Part shown: in pieces, positions 27,561 through 39,100 of the stretch
Layout: each line of letters opens with the position of its first letter
Numbering within the stretch: the first letter of the stretch is position 1
From: Galbula dea
Taxonomy: Eukaryota; Chordata; Aves; Piciformes; Galbulidae
Direction: 5' to 3'
Assembly (NCBI GenBank): GCA_013399015.1
Contig: VWZX01007382.1
Span: 124,001-188,000 of the forward strand
DNA: 64,000 bases
Notes under the pieces: generated by a model
Seen by the model: only the letters and a program-made list of their open reading frames with translations
Databases searched by the model: none
What the model was told of the DNA's origin: nothing
Program-made: the position numbers and the translations under genes

Positions 27561-29811
27561 AAACATGAGTTCCACCCTTCAGTCAGCTAAATCCCTGCTA
27601 TTTTAAAGGAGTTGAAAATATGCCCTAATGAAAAGCCCATTTCAAAGCTGGAACAGAGCTGCTCCTCTTTCACATAGTAGTTTTCATACCCTTTTCCTGA
27701 TGTGCAAATCAGCAGGGGTTGGTAGCCACAGCCTTCCTACAGGAAAGAGATAATTCTTTCCCTGCTACCTGTGGGCCTCCCATTGTTTTATACCTGTTCA
27801 TGGATGCATACAGTGTAGGCAAATACTTTCCCTAGTCCATATATTTGTGGTTACAGTTAAGTATTTTTTTTTCCTGATAGCCCTAATGAGTGAGATACAA
27901 ACTCCCACTACCCATCAGTGCTCTGTTTCATCAAATCTGAAAATGTGATAGTTTTTGTTCATTTCCCCCCATTTTGCCTATAAGGAGTCCTTTAATATTG
28001 AATTTCTGTGACATAGTTCATCTTTGTGCAATGTATGAAAATATCAGCATTTATGTGAGTCAGTTTAAGCCATGTGAGAAAGGCCTGAGCTTCTCCATAA
28101 ACTAGTGCTGTTTTGGTGTGCTGCCAGCCTCCCCTTTCTATCAGGGACAGGAATACAAGAACTCTGTAAAGCTAGGAAAGAACTCTAAGGGATCAGTAAC
28201 AGGAGTTTACTGGTGACCTCTGGGAGAAGCAAAAGTGTCATTGGATTCACCAGGCATACTCACTACTTTAACCAATTCTGAGCTCCATACAACTGCCTGT
28301 TACACCTGGAGCTGTGACTTGTCCACAAGTGTTTCACACAGTTTGAAGAACTCCACGTATTTCTGGAGCTCTCGAAGTGAGAAAGTGCAAAATATGGTGG
28401 CCTTGAAAATAGCTTTAAATGAATTGTTCTGTCACAAGGCAAGACAGGAATGAATCATGGCAGACATGAGTGAGACTGCTTCCCAAATCTAGACTCAGTC
28501 CATTCACCAGATCACGACCAGCCTTGTGGATTAAAGTTCTACAGTGAGAAACCCCACGTCTGTAACTTTTGAATTATCTCATTTCAGGGCCCTCCTTTGG
28601 TGACAAGTATTGTTTAATTATAGAAAGCTCTGTACAAAGAAACTTCATGTCTAACAGTGAAAATAAAATTGATCTCTCTATTCTTCAACATTTTATACCT
28701 CATTGCTGAGAAGGAAAAGCAATCTTCTGCAGTCAGGAATATATACATTTCTTTCCACAGAAGTATTAAAAAGAAAAAAGTACTGAGGAAAGAATACTCA
28801 GCCTTTTAATTAACTCAGATTATTCAAAGAACAGAAAGAAAAGATGGTGAGTGGAACATTGGCCCAAGATAATGGTCTCCTAGTGACACTACTACATAAT
28901 TGAGGTACAGCAGATAATTCTATGAAAAATAGATTGAGCTAAAAGGCTTATTTTCAGAGTTGGAAACGTTAATCCTTTGACATCTCTTCTGCGTCATTAG
29001 TTAGCAGGTCAGTGCTGAAGGTGCCAGACATTTTCTGAATGTACTGACAGTACTTTTCCTTGAAATATGTGGAAAGAAGAGGCTCAGCATTTCCAGAAGT
29101 TATGCAGCATTTTGGAACTGTTTTCAATGATGCCAAATAGCAAGTGATGAAAACCTCAGGTATACACTGGTTTTATTTTAAATATGGGAATGTGTGTAAG
29201 CTGATTGGGGTGGTTTTATATTACCAAGGATATATTCAAAATTGCTGGGAGGGGACACATTTTGAGATTGAAAAAAAAAAAGTCCAAAGTGAGGTTCCTG
29301 TTGGTAGGTTAATTGGTGGCAACATCTCTTGCTTATTTATGGTTTTTGTTCAGAGCATATTTTATTTCCATTGTTACTATTTTATGGCCGCCTAAGTTAC
29401 TACTTAAAACCACACTTGATGATTAATAGTGTCACCGTGCTATTTATGACTGTACCTTTCCCAGCACTAGAGACAGTTCACAGATTCTACTTGAAGGAAC
29501 AGTGTCACTTAAAAGAAAAGAGGTTTCTTTTATAAGAAAGAAGTACAACTCCAACACTTCAGCAGCTCCCTCCCAGCTAAGTCTCCCTCCAAGATCACCC
29601 AAAATGTTTTGGTTTTACTCGTCAGATTAGACTGTGTCTTTAGTTCCTTGTGCAACAACCTATACACCCTGGTTCTCTGCTCAGTTGTTTCACATACCAC
29701 AGCTGTTATGCTCCCAGCAGCCCCCACCACATCACGTTTCTGCCTTTAACCCCTTTTAGCAACTGTCTGTCCACCCACCCTTACAGCAAACTGTCCTACC
29801 TAGCCTCAGGG

Positions 29812-30710
29812 TCACAGAATCATAGAATGGGTTGGGTTGGAAGGAACCTTAAAGATTATCTAATTCCAAAGCCCCTGCCACAGGCAGGGACACTTTTCAC
29901 TAGACCAGGTTGCTCAAAGCTCCATCCAATCTGGCCTTGAACACTTCCAGGCTTGGCATCCACAACTTCTCTGGACAACCTGTTCCAGTGTCTCACCATC
30001 CTCACAGTGAAGAACTTCCTAATATCTAATCTAAATCTAGCCTCTTCCAGTTTAAAAACATTACCTTTCATCCTGTCATCCCTCCTCATCTCTCCTGTAG
30101 GCCTGCTTTAAGTACTGGAAGGCTGCTACAAAGTCCCCCTGGAGTCTTCTCTTCTCCAGGCTGAACAACCTCAACTCTCTCAGCCTGTCCTCATACAAGA
30201 CATGCTCTAACACCCTGATCATGGGCCTCCCCTGAACCTGCTTGAGCAGGTCCATGTGTTTCTTATGCTGGAGGCCTCATAGCTGAACACATGACTTAAG
30301 GTGAGGTCACACAAGAGCAGAGTAGAAGTGGGAGAATCACCTCCCTCGAGCTGCTAGCCACACTTCATGTAGGTTTGCAGAGCTGCAAGTGCATGTTGCT
30401 GGCTTATATTTATCCACTAACGCCCTCAAATCCTTCTCCTCGGGGATGCTCTCAATCCGCTCGTTTGTGCCTGGATTTGTGCATGGGACTGCCCTGACCC
30501 AGGTGCAAGGCCTCGCACTTGGCCTTGTTAAACTTCATGAGGTTCACACGGGCCCACCTTTCAAGCCTGCCCAGATCGCTCCGGATGGCACCCCTCCCCT
30601 CCAGTGTGTCGACCGCGCCACTCAGCTCGAGTGCTGAGGCTGCACTCAATCCCACTGTCCATGTTGCAGTCAAAGACGTTAAACTGCGCCAGTGCCCAGG
30701 AGCGACCCTA
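29812..30710 (-). mobile_element. CR1 LINE, 5'-truncated copy abutting the CpG island
   Basis: Read on the minus strand, this is one continuous CR1 3' part of about 0.9 kb. It begins in the reverse-transcriptase C-terminal half (residues LERWARVNLMKFNKAKCEAL at about 30.5 kb), continues through the LFSLEKRRL region near 30.15 kb and the RFRLDIRKFF and HWNRL motifs near 29.98 kb, and ends in the 3' untranslated tail ATTCTATGATTCTGT at 29,812. Frame breaks separate the coding blocks, so it is inactive. The 5' (right) end merges into the CpG island at about 30.7 kb, and its right third keeps many CpG dinucleotides. The open frames here are CR1, not host genes. Confidence 0.92.
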
Positions 30711-30949
30711 ACGTTTCCGTTCCGCCTCCTCAAGCCCTCCAGACGGTCCCAGGACCTCTTCCAGACCGCCGCCTCGAGGCCGCGCTAACGGCCGCCCTCC
30801 ACGCGGGGGCGCACACACCGTTCCGCTGCCGAGGGGGCGGTTCCGCGGCTGGCCACCGCCACGGCGGCGGATGAGCTGATCAAGCAGCGACCGGGCGCCG
30901 CACAGTGGGTGAGGGGTGCGTGCACGTCTGGGAGGGAAGGAGTGAGCGG

Positions 30950-31079
30950 TGCCGCGCGCGGTAGGCGGAGCTCGTGGAGGGGAGCGGTCCCGGCCGCCAG
31001 CCCTCTCCGCGTACGTACTCCCACCGCGCGGGCTGTCCCGCTGCGCCCTGCCTCCCGCCGGACCTGGCTGCGGCGAGAG
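30950..31079 (+). other. Candidate non-coding exon 1 (start approximate)
   Basis: The block ends in CGGCGAGAG followed by GTGAGATAG, a near-consensus splice donor (GAG|GTGAGA) at 31,079/31,080. The 5' boundary is a guess: no initiator can be fixed by eye. No ATG frame here needs to be coding if the ATG at 60,495 is the true start. A second donor, GCGG|GTAAGC at 31,524/31,525, could end a longer or alternative first exon. Confidence 0.45.
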
Positions 31080-31524
31080 GTGAGATAGAGTCCCGCGGGA
31101 GTCGCCTCCCTGCTGGCGAGAGGGCAGAGGTCTCTCGGCCCCGCCGCAGCGACGGGTCAGGGGCGCGGGGTAGCGCCGCAGCCGCCGCGACTGGGTTCGG
31201 GAGTGGTGTGATGCTGGTCGGGTTCCCGGCGGTGACAGAAGGAGGTGGTGTGGCGTCACCGAGTGTTGTCTTGTGCCCCTTCCCCGCGGGCAGCTGGACG
31301 GGAGGAAGGGAGGTTCGGGGGGCCCCCCTTGGGTCTCCGGTAATGGCTCGGCCTTGCGCCCAGCCCGGGGGGCGGTTGTTGCTGAACTGCGGGACGGCAG
31401 CCGCGAGAAGCGGAGCTCTCCGGGGCTGGGCAGTGCGGTCGATGCTTAGCGGTGTGTAGAAGCTTGGTTGTATTTGGGAACGGGAGCGCACCGCCGTCAC
31501 GCCGTGTGCCCGGACTCAGGGCGG

Positions 31525-31530
31525 GTAAGC
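31525..31530 (+). other. Alternative splice donor at the CpG-island edge
   Basis: The sequence CAGGGCGG|GTAAGC gives a good donor overlapping an SP1-like GGGCGGG (31,519-31,525). It could end an alternative first exon lying within 31.1-31.52 kb. Transcript data would decide between this donor and the one at 31,080. Confidence 0.35.
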
Positions 31531-34285
31531 TTTTATTAATTGTCTTGCTTACACCCTGTGCCCATGGAGGGTCGTCCGATAGGTTTGAAAACAGTCGAGT
31601 TAAGTACCGAATACCGTTAAAATTTAGCTCCTTTGATTGTCAGGAACCTCCTTTCCTTCGCCCTGGGAAAATAATCTTCTGGTTGAGCAGCTCCCTGAGG
31701 AATGAAACCCAAATCCCTGTTGCTGTCGCTAGTCCTTCATTGCTGTCAGCCGCTCTTCTGCATCTTTATTAGCAGGCCTTGCAATGGCTCTATTCCAAAA
31801 GAGTTATCTAAAGACGTTTTGTTTCATGTATTAGCTAATAACTCAGATGAGCTTCAGACATCTGCTTGCAATAAGTCTTCATAAATTATACTTAAAGAAA
31901 TGCTGTGTAGAATTCATTTTCTGAAAGGAAGAAGCTGTCAGTTCCTTTCTGTCACTGAAGATGATTCTAATGTGAGATTTTGCTGTCTGTGAGCTACTGT
32001 CCAAACAAAATAGTCCTTGGGATTGAGGGTGGGAAACCTTTAAAATTGCTGGTTTTCATCTGCAAGTTTTCTTAGCTTCAGCCATTTCAACTTAAATCAC
32101 ACAAAATGTAAATCCATTTGATCCAGTAAGTGTTAACACAGTTGAGGCCCTGCTGCTGCTTGTTTAGTATTGACCTCATTTTTTAAGTTTTGAAAAGACA
32201 GTGGCTGATAGGGAGTTATTAGTGCACAGCAAATACGGGCAGTAGGAGAAATGTGAATGGAGTGTTGCTCCCCACTTGTTATTGTCAGGTCTGTTCTGCA
32301 ACTAGTGAGAGTTTAGAGCAGATATAGTGGTAGTCTTGGATGAAGGGGAGAAGAAAAGAACGTGGTTTCACTTGCTGTCTATGAAGTAGCTGTAGAAGGG
32401 GCTGGTGAAATTCTCTGTGATGCTTCACTTCAGAGTTCCCTGCAAACTTAAGATAATGTTGGTTGTTTCCACCATGCACTGCCTTTTCCATCAAAACTCA
32501 GGAGCTTTGAAGTAATTTGTTTGGTGACTATATGACTTTCTAAAACTGCCTTGGAGCCTTCCTTTGCAGATGCTGATTTAGTGCAGTGTCCTTCAAAGTG
32601 GAAAGCAGTTGAGAAGAGAGGGATGTGTATTTGTGGTCACTTGTGGGTTCTTTGGCTTCCTTTTTTCTATTGTTGTGGAGTTGTGAAGATATTTTAAGTA
32701 AACTAAATTTGTTGAGACTAATACAGCTTAGACCTAGAAATGAATAGATCTTTTTGCTACTTTAAGCATGGAGCAGGGAAGGAGCTACTTTTAAACATTC
32801 TGTTGTGTAAAATGAGTTAAAACCTGACTTTTCAGAAAAGGGTCATCCAGCTCCTGTTTCTCTGCCCACAGATGTGAACTTCCGAGGTAATGCAAACTCT
32901 GCTTTATGAATTCATGTTAAAGCTTACTAACGTTTACAATGTAAGGAGGAATTTTCTGATATTGTGGGGGAAAATGTTGGACTTTTTAAAGGGGATTGAA
33001 TCAGGACAAAAAGTCAGACTGATGTGTTCTTGTTCTTTTACTTTTGTTTACTGGGTTATCGCAGGATTTTACTCCAAAGGGAAACAAAATGCTTAAATGA
33101 ATTGAAAGTAATTTTTTTGGAAACCAAGTTTATTGAAGATTTGCTTTTTAATCCTTTTGAAATGATCAGGAAGGGTCCTAGGTGATACAGTGCTTACTCT
33201 TTTTCTTTAGTTTGTTCTTGTGCTTTCAAATAAATGTTTGTGCTGAAACTATGCATGTTTTGTATTCTGTGAAGTCGTGATCCAACTCCCTCTCTGTCCA
33301 ATAAAGAGTTGCACAGAGCACTCAGCTAAGTGTTAGTAAACTGTGTCAAATCACTTATTAGGTTTTCATCTCTTCACTGATAACTGTTTTATCACTTGTG
33401 CCCCTGCTGCGTTTCCCACAACTTCTGTTTTCTGCAGCCTGCAGGACATATTTCTAAGAGGTTTTTCTCCCTTCTCCCTCCTCATGCTGTGAAATTTCTA
33501 TCACTTTAGGTTGCCTGTCAGATAATTTATTGGTTGGTCTCTTGGGCTTCTGTTTGAGAAGTTTGTTGCAGAATTAGATACCGTCGTAATTAAAACTTCC
33601 CAATGAGCCAAGCAGTGTAGTTTGGTTTTTTGTTTTTTTCATGAACCTACATCAAGCTCTGCATTACTCAAAGTTACAATTAAACACAGAAGAACAACTT
33701 TTAGTTTTCAACAAACCAGAGAACTATGAAGGAAGATAGAAAAAGACCTTCAGTGAAGAAATAGTGGCAGGTATTTTCTGGGAAACGGGATAGTCTGACT
33801 ACCTAGAAGTTTAGGTTTTTCTTGGTACATGAGATGTGATAGAAGCAGTGCAAACACAGAAGCTGATCATCCTATTCCCCATATGGTAATGTGGAAATTG
33901 TGGTCAGGTAAATTGTGGTTCATAATACAGTATACTGTTGTACTTCAGATGCACTGCTGGGGAGGAGGGGAGCAGTAGATGAAAGCAGGTGTTTATATGG
34001 TCCCTGTTTTTACAGCAAATGAAAAAGCATAGTTCTTCACCTAGGCTCTTTAGGCAAATTGATGAGGAAGTAAATACAACTTCTAAATGTCAACCAGTTC
34101 TTTACCAACTGAACTATTTTTTTCCCCCTTCTTTTTTCCTCCCCTTCTGATGTGGTCATAATGGTGTTGGATTAATAAAGCTTTTCTATTTTGTTATGCA
34201 GCCTTTACAATTTTATTATAACAGGTAGTTGGTGGTAATGCAGTTGAAAAACAGAGCTAGAAGAGGCAGTGGGCACAGTCTTGGT

Positions 34286-34326
34286 GGGTTTTTTGTTTGT
34301 TTTGTTTTAAAACAAACAAAAAACCC
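34286..34326. repeat. Perfect 18-bp inverted repeat (hairpin)
   Basis: GGGTTTTTTGTTTGTTTT at 34,286-34,303 is exactly complementary to 34,309-34,326, with a five-base spacer GTTTT. In RNA this would be an A/U-rich stem of 18 pairs closed by three G-C pairs at its base. It may have arisen by inversion of a T/G simple repeat. Confidence 0.9.
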
Positions 34327-36075
34327 CTCTCCCCCCCAGCAACAAAAACGTTTTTCCTGAAGTTTTTCCTTTGATTCATTTTAGAAGACTTTTTCTGGAT
34401 TTTGCTTATTTCTTTTGCTGTTGTCTTGTGTTTGGGGTAAAGTTAAGTTCTCTAACTGCAGCCTGTTGTTTCCTTCTTTCCCTCTGCTGCCTACAGCTCT
34501 TACACTAATACGAAGTGGAGAGTCATACTCAAGAGTTTACAGCTGGAGCAATGGAAAGGCCTTTGTAAGCCTTTTGCTTCCACCGAAAATGTACAAGCAA
34601 ATATTGAGACTAGTATAATGTACACAAGCTCTCTAGATATTGAAAGGTCTAACTGTAACCAGAAAGTAGAGAAAAAAAGTAATTTACTTCAAAAAATTCA
34701 CATACACTTTCATTATATTGGGAAATAGTGGAGGGATATGTACTGTTGCTGCTTTGTGGCCTTACTTTGACTCTGGACTTAAAGAATCTTCATCCTTTTG
34801 CAGATGTTTTTATAAATTAACTTCAGATTAAGGAGATAGTTTCTCCACCTAAGAAACTCTGTCAGTTTAGACACAGTAGAAGCAGCTCTGTATAGCTTTA
34901 TCTTAAAACAAACACTTGGCTTGCTCCTGGGGACAGCAAGCTGCATGTCTATTCAGTAATTTGTCTCAATGTATTAATCTTTGTAATTGTATACCATACT
35001 AGAGAGAGTTTGTCATTTTGAGGACTGACATTGACTTTTGAAAGGAAGGCCTGTGTGCAGTGCTGAACCCCACAAACTGAAGTGAGTCATGTAGGAAATA
35101 GTGCCTTTTATAGGGCCCCGATTAGCAACAGATCCATTAGTCAGAAGTGTTTTATTCAGAGTAACTGGTTCTGGATTGTACACAGTTGAAATCCAGTGCA
35201 GTGTTTTGCTGTGGTTGTTATAAAACAATGTTTTATTCCATCTGTACCCTAGAACAAGAAAATCTGTTGCAGATGTAGTGTATATGGTAGCACAAGAAGC
35301 CTCTTAAGAGCAGCTAAAAGTGTTTGACAGATGGTAAGAGGCATTTGGGAAGTAAGATTTGTATTTTGAGGAAGTAGCTTGGGCTTCTGGTGTTAGGAGA
35401 GAAATAAATAAACCTCGTTTTCTTCACACACTGAATTGTTGATACGAGTTTTTATCTCAGCTTGTTCCCTCAGCAGAGCATGCAGCACCGATCCTTCATC
35501 TGCTAAAAATGTTACAGCTGTCTCTTTGAAAGTTCTTAAGGTTTCAGTGACTTTAACATAATACAGAAGTGTCTGTATCTGTATCTCAACCATTCATTCA
35601 TCCATTTTAAAGCGTTCCTGTTGCAGTTAAGCTTGGGCTAGTTCATATGTTATCTGCATGTTCATATGTTTCCAAGTGCAATAATCCTGTCACCCAGTGT
35701 TTGTGTAGTACTGCAGAAGCTGTTAATATGACTGTTCAGTTGAGATAAGGGAAAATGGGTTCTTTCTTCCAGAGTTGTCTTTTGTTTGCCTGCAAACTGA
35801 AGCCATAGTGTTTTGAAGGTTATGTTGAAGACCAGCAGGTTGCTTTTTAAAAGACTTGGGCTTGGGACTGCAGCTGTATTAATGGGCATTTAAACGTATG
35901 GAAAAATACTTTTATGGAATTGAATTTTCTTGCACAGCCTAGAGAAGCATGCATATTGTAGGTGACTTTTTAGATTGACAGTTTTAGCTATTTAAGGAAT
36001 TGTGCATCAGAAGAAAACAGGTTGGCTTTACTGTGTGTTTAAAGCTGATAGCTGAGTTGGGTATTTGTGGCTTGG

Positions 36076-36115
36076 GCTTTATTTATCTTAGGAAAGCTTT
36101 ATTTATCTTAGGAAT
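36076..36115. repeat. 20-bp tandem duplication
   Basis: GCTTTATTTATCTTAGGAAA is followed directly by the same unit with a single difference at the last base (ending GGAAT). This is a recent small tandem duplication with no evident function. Confidence 0.9.
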
Positions 36116-39100
36116 AGCTTTAATAAATTAAAGGATACTTTTCATCTCTCCTTTCCCCTCCAAAGTAACAAATAACACCTGTAAATTATTTACTTGACTC
36201 TTCAAATGGCAGAAGCATCATTCTAAACCTGTGTTTGTCTCATGTGTAGTAGATTTTTTTCTGTAATCACTTACAGAGGGCCTTGCCTCAGCAGTTGTCT
36301 GCAAAAGATGTTCTGAAGATATTTTCTTATAGATGATTTGGGAGAGCTAAGACAAATAGCTTATTATTTACAAATAGATGATGCTACTTAGTGTTGTTAT
36401 ATCGTTGATACAAGATGTGTGGTAAATTGCAAGTTCATTTGTTGTCTAGTTCATGAATTATAAAAGATTTCTGGCTGCATTCTAAAGGAGAAATGTGACA
36501 TTTTAAGATTCTTGAAGCACTTATTGCCAGGTACACAGAAAGTTCCTTGCCTGAAATCTTATGTGGAATTGTTTTTCTAATGATTACTAAGATAAACAGT
36601 AAAAAAAATGATTTTACAGCCAAAGTGAGTACTTTTCTAGGTAAAACGTGGGCAACGTTTGCTTGAATGCTGCATTGACTGATCTCATTTTGTAGTTAAT
36701 ATATTCAGATTTTATGGTCTTGCAGTCTTTGCAAGTTTAAAAAGCTATGGTGCTGTAAATCTGTGATTAGATACTCCTCAAGTGGCACTGTGTTAAGAAA
36801 CATGTTTACTTGAAAGCTTCGCTTCCCTTGTCTAGTTGCAGTATAGTAGTGAAGATCCCTTGGTATGAGGACGTGTGTGGGACATATATTAACCCTTTTT
36901 AAGTACTAAATAGCATATTTTTTTTCTGTATTCTTGCACATTAAATTCTGATGTAAATACCTAGTTAAGAGCCACTGTTTTCTTTGAAACAAGCCATAGC
37001 ATGAGAGGTTTCTCCATGGTCTCTTTTTGCAAGTGATACCAATACTATAGAATGGATGCCTGGAGTTAGGGACCAATACTGCTCTTGGTCATGCATAGCT
37101 TTTGGAATAAATCTGCACAAGTTCACAACCCTGTGTGCAAACTGTTCCTTCCAGACCTGTCTTGGAGGTGACAGCACAAGGGACCTGCTGTGGTCCACTC
37201 ATCCATGTGTGGGACACCTCTGGTGGAAAAGAGCAGAGTAGGAGTCGTCTTGTTCCTTGTGCACTGGGATGCCAGTGCTGCCGAGAGAAGGCAGTTTGTT
37301 CTCAGTAGAGGTTTTAGTGCAACTCATGAATCTTTATGCTGCATAAAGCAATTAGTGTTCTTAAACAGAGAAAGGATAACTAGAATATTGTTTAGACATT
37401 AAACCAGTGAGTCTGCATAAACTGCAGTTTGTTTTTTTGCAGTTGTGGGAGTCAAATCCTGCAGCACCATACTGTACCAGGGGAATGGGTTTACCATTGT
37501 TTGTAACTGGAGGACTAGTCTTAAGAGAAAAACTACAGCCTAAACCCAAATATTTAACGTGGCCCTAGAAGATCACTAGTCTCTTTTCCTGTGTGACTTC
37601 ACCTTTGTCTGATAAGAGCTCAGACATTAGAAGGCTTTTGAGGTAAGCAGTTTCTTTTGAGTAATTGAGAGCTCTAGTGATGCTTCTTTCAGTATTTTTT
37701 CCGGTGGAAAGCAATCACAAGAACAAGTTTGTGTGTCTTAACTGAGCCAGTTTAGATGCACATTTAAAGTAGTGCAATCAATTGCATAATGCATGAAAAA
37801 TGTTTTGCTTGAAACAAATGTGTTATGACTTTGTATATAATACAGTGTATGTTATTTGGGCCTGACTCTGGGTGTGAACTGTTTAACTTTTCCTTTCCAT
37901 CATTCCCACCTCACATGTGTAGCATGAAGATGAGGCAGCTCATCTGATTGATGGATTTATTTATTTATCCTTTCTTAAGCAGTTTGCCTTTGGTGTGTCT
38001 CTCACCTTGTAGACAGGCAGAGATAATTTTTATGTTTCTTGTATAGGAAGATGTCAGTACTACTGAGTACTTCCCTGTATTGCCACCTGCACCTTGAACA
38101 TGAAACTGCATTTTTGTGTGTGCTGTACCGAATGCTGGCTCCATGGAGTTAAAATTGGAAGCTAATCTAAATAAATCTAGTTGTTGGGGGTGGTGCTGCA
38201 TGAATGTGATGTGGATGAGCAGGGAAGCTCTGCTTCAGGCTTTGGTGATTTCCAGGTGAAGAGAGCCTGTGAAGTTAGCCAAGAACTTCAGAAAGTGAAC
38301 CACTTTTTCACTCAATAGGTGGATGTATAATTTAATATTTTTGGAAGTCGTGTGCTCTAGCATGACTCGTGCCAGTGTTACTTTGTTTCTTCACTAGTTC
38401 TGGCAGCTGCAGGACTGCCGTTTTGAGGGACTACTGGATATTCAAGATGACTGAATTCTTTTGTGTTCCGAAAAGCTTGGTCTCTTTGCATCTGACATTG
38501 GCATATGAAGGTACAGCACATCAGCTAAACTTTACCAGTCTTTGGGCTGTAAACGTGGGGCAAATGCAGTGATAATTGGGTTTTGAGTAATCTCTGTGGG
38601 CTTGTTGCATGCACTGTACAGTCAACATACACTTATTCAGGGTATGGTATACTGGGTTCTATCTAATTTTGGATGATACGTTGAATTTTGCTAGTGTGAG
38701 CTGTACAGTTGAGCAACTGGTTATGTTGCAGAAGAAGTTAATGCAGAAATACTCTCCTCCCTTAATGCTTGTTGTTCTTAATGCTTTCTTCGCCCTTTGG
38801 GAGGGGCTAGAGAGGTCTGTGCATCAGAAGTAGTTATTTAGGTCTTGTACTGGTGCTTTCTTCTTCTCTACAGTATTGTCTTCTTTCTTTTTACCTTGAT
38901 CATACATACTCTTTTCCAATTCAGGCAATGTCATGAAAGTTACAGTAATGTTGGAGGAGGATAGCAGGAGGAGAATTGAGGAAGGCTGTTAAGTTCTTAC
39001 CTAAAGCAGCAGGTGGGATTAATTTATTGTGACTGAAAATCATTTGGCCATTCTGCTTGTAGCTGATGTGACATATTTGAGGTGAATGTAATGTGCATAT

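Larger units (their letters stand above)
25000..29811. other. Non-coding flank upstream of the CpG island
   Basis: No host exon is recognised. It contains a short AAACCCC/AAACAAA run near 25.47 kb, a CpG-richer patch with a CTCF-like motif (26.2-26.36 kb, listed separately), and a diverged CT/TTGACC-rich stretch at 27.2-27.56 kb that looks weakly repetitive. Any distal regulatory elements of the gene starting near 31 kb may lie here, but that is inference. Confidence 0.5.
30700..31530. promoter_or_regulatory. CpG-island promoter
   Basis: This is the only strongly GC- and CpG-rich block in the window. It holds a GC box (GGGGGCGG, 30,833-30,840), many CGCG/GGCG words, and no TATA box, as is usual for broad vertebrate promoters. 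Two plus-strand donors follow (31,080 and 31,525), which points to plus-strand transcription starting at roughly 30.95-31.05 kb. A CR1 copy borders it on the left, so a minus-strand first exon is less likely but not excluded. Long open frames on both strands within it reflect the low number of stop codons in GC-rich DNA. Confidence 0.85.

Noticed and set aside
29856..30733. Minus-strand open frames read as possible host genes
   Set aside because: Their residues (RFRLDIRKFF, HWNRL, FNKAKCEALHLG) are CR1 reverse-transcriptase sequence.
30708..31500. Long open frames of 161-206 codons on both strands in the CpG island
   Set aside because: They overlap each other in opposite strands, consist of Arg, Pro, Gly, Ala and Ser, and are explained by scarcity of stop codons in GC-rich DNA.
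32872..32886. A 15-base microexon between CCCACAG and GTAATG
   Set aside because: Acceptor and donor are plausible, but 15-base exons are rare and signals this short are common by chance in a 29-kb intron.
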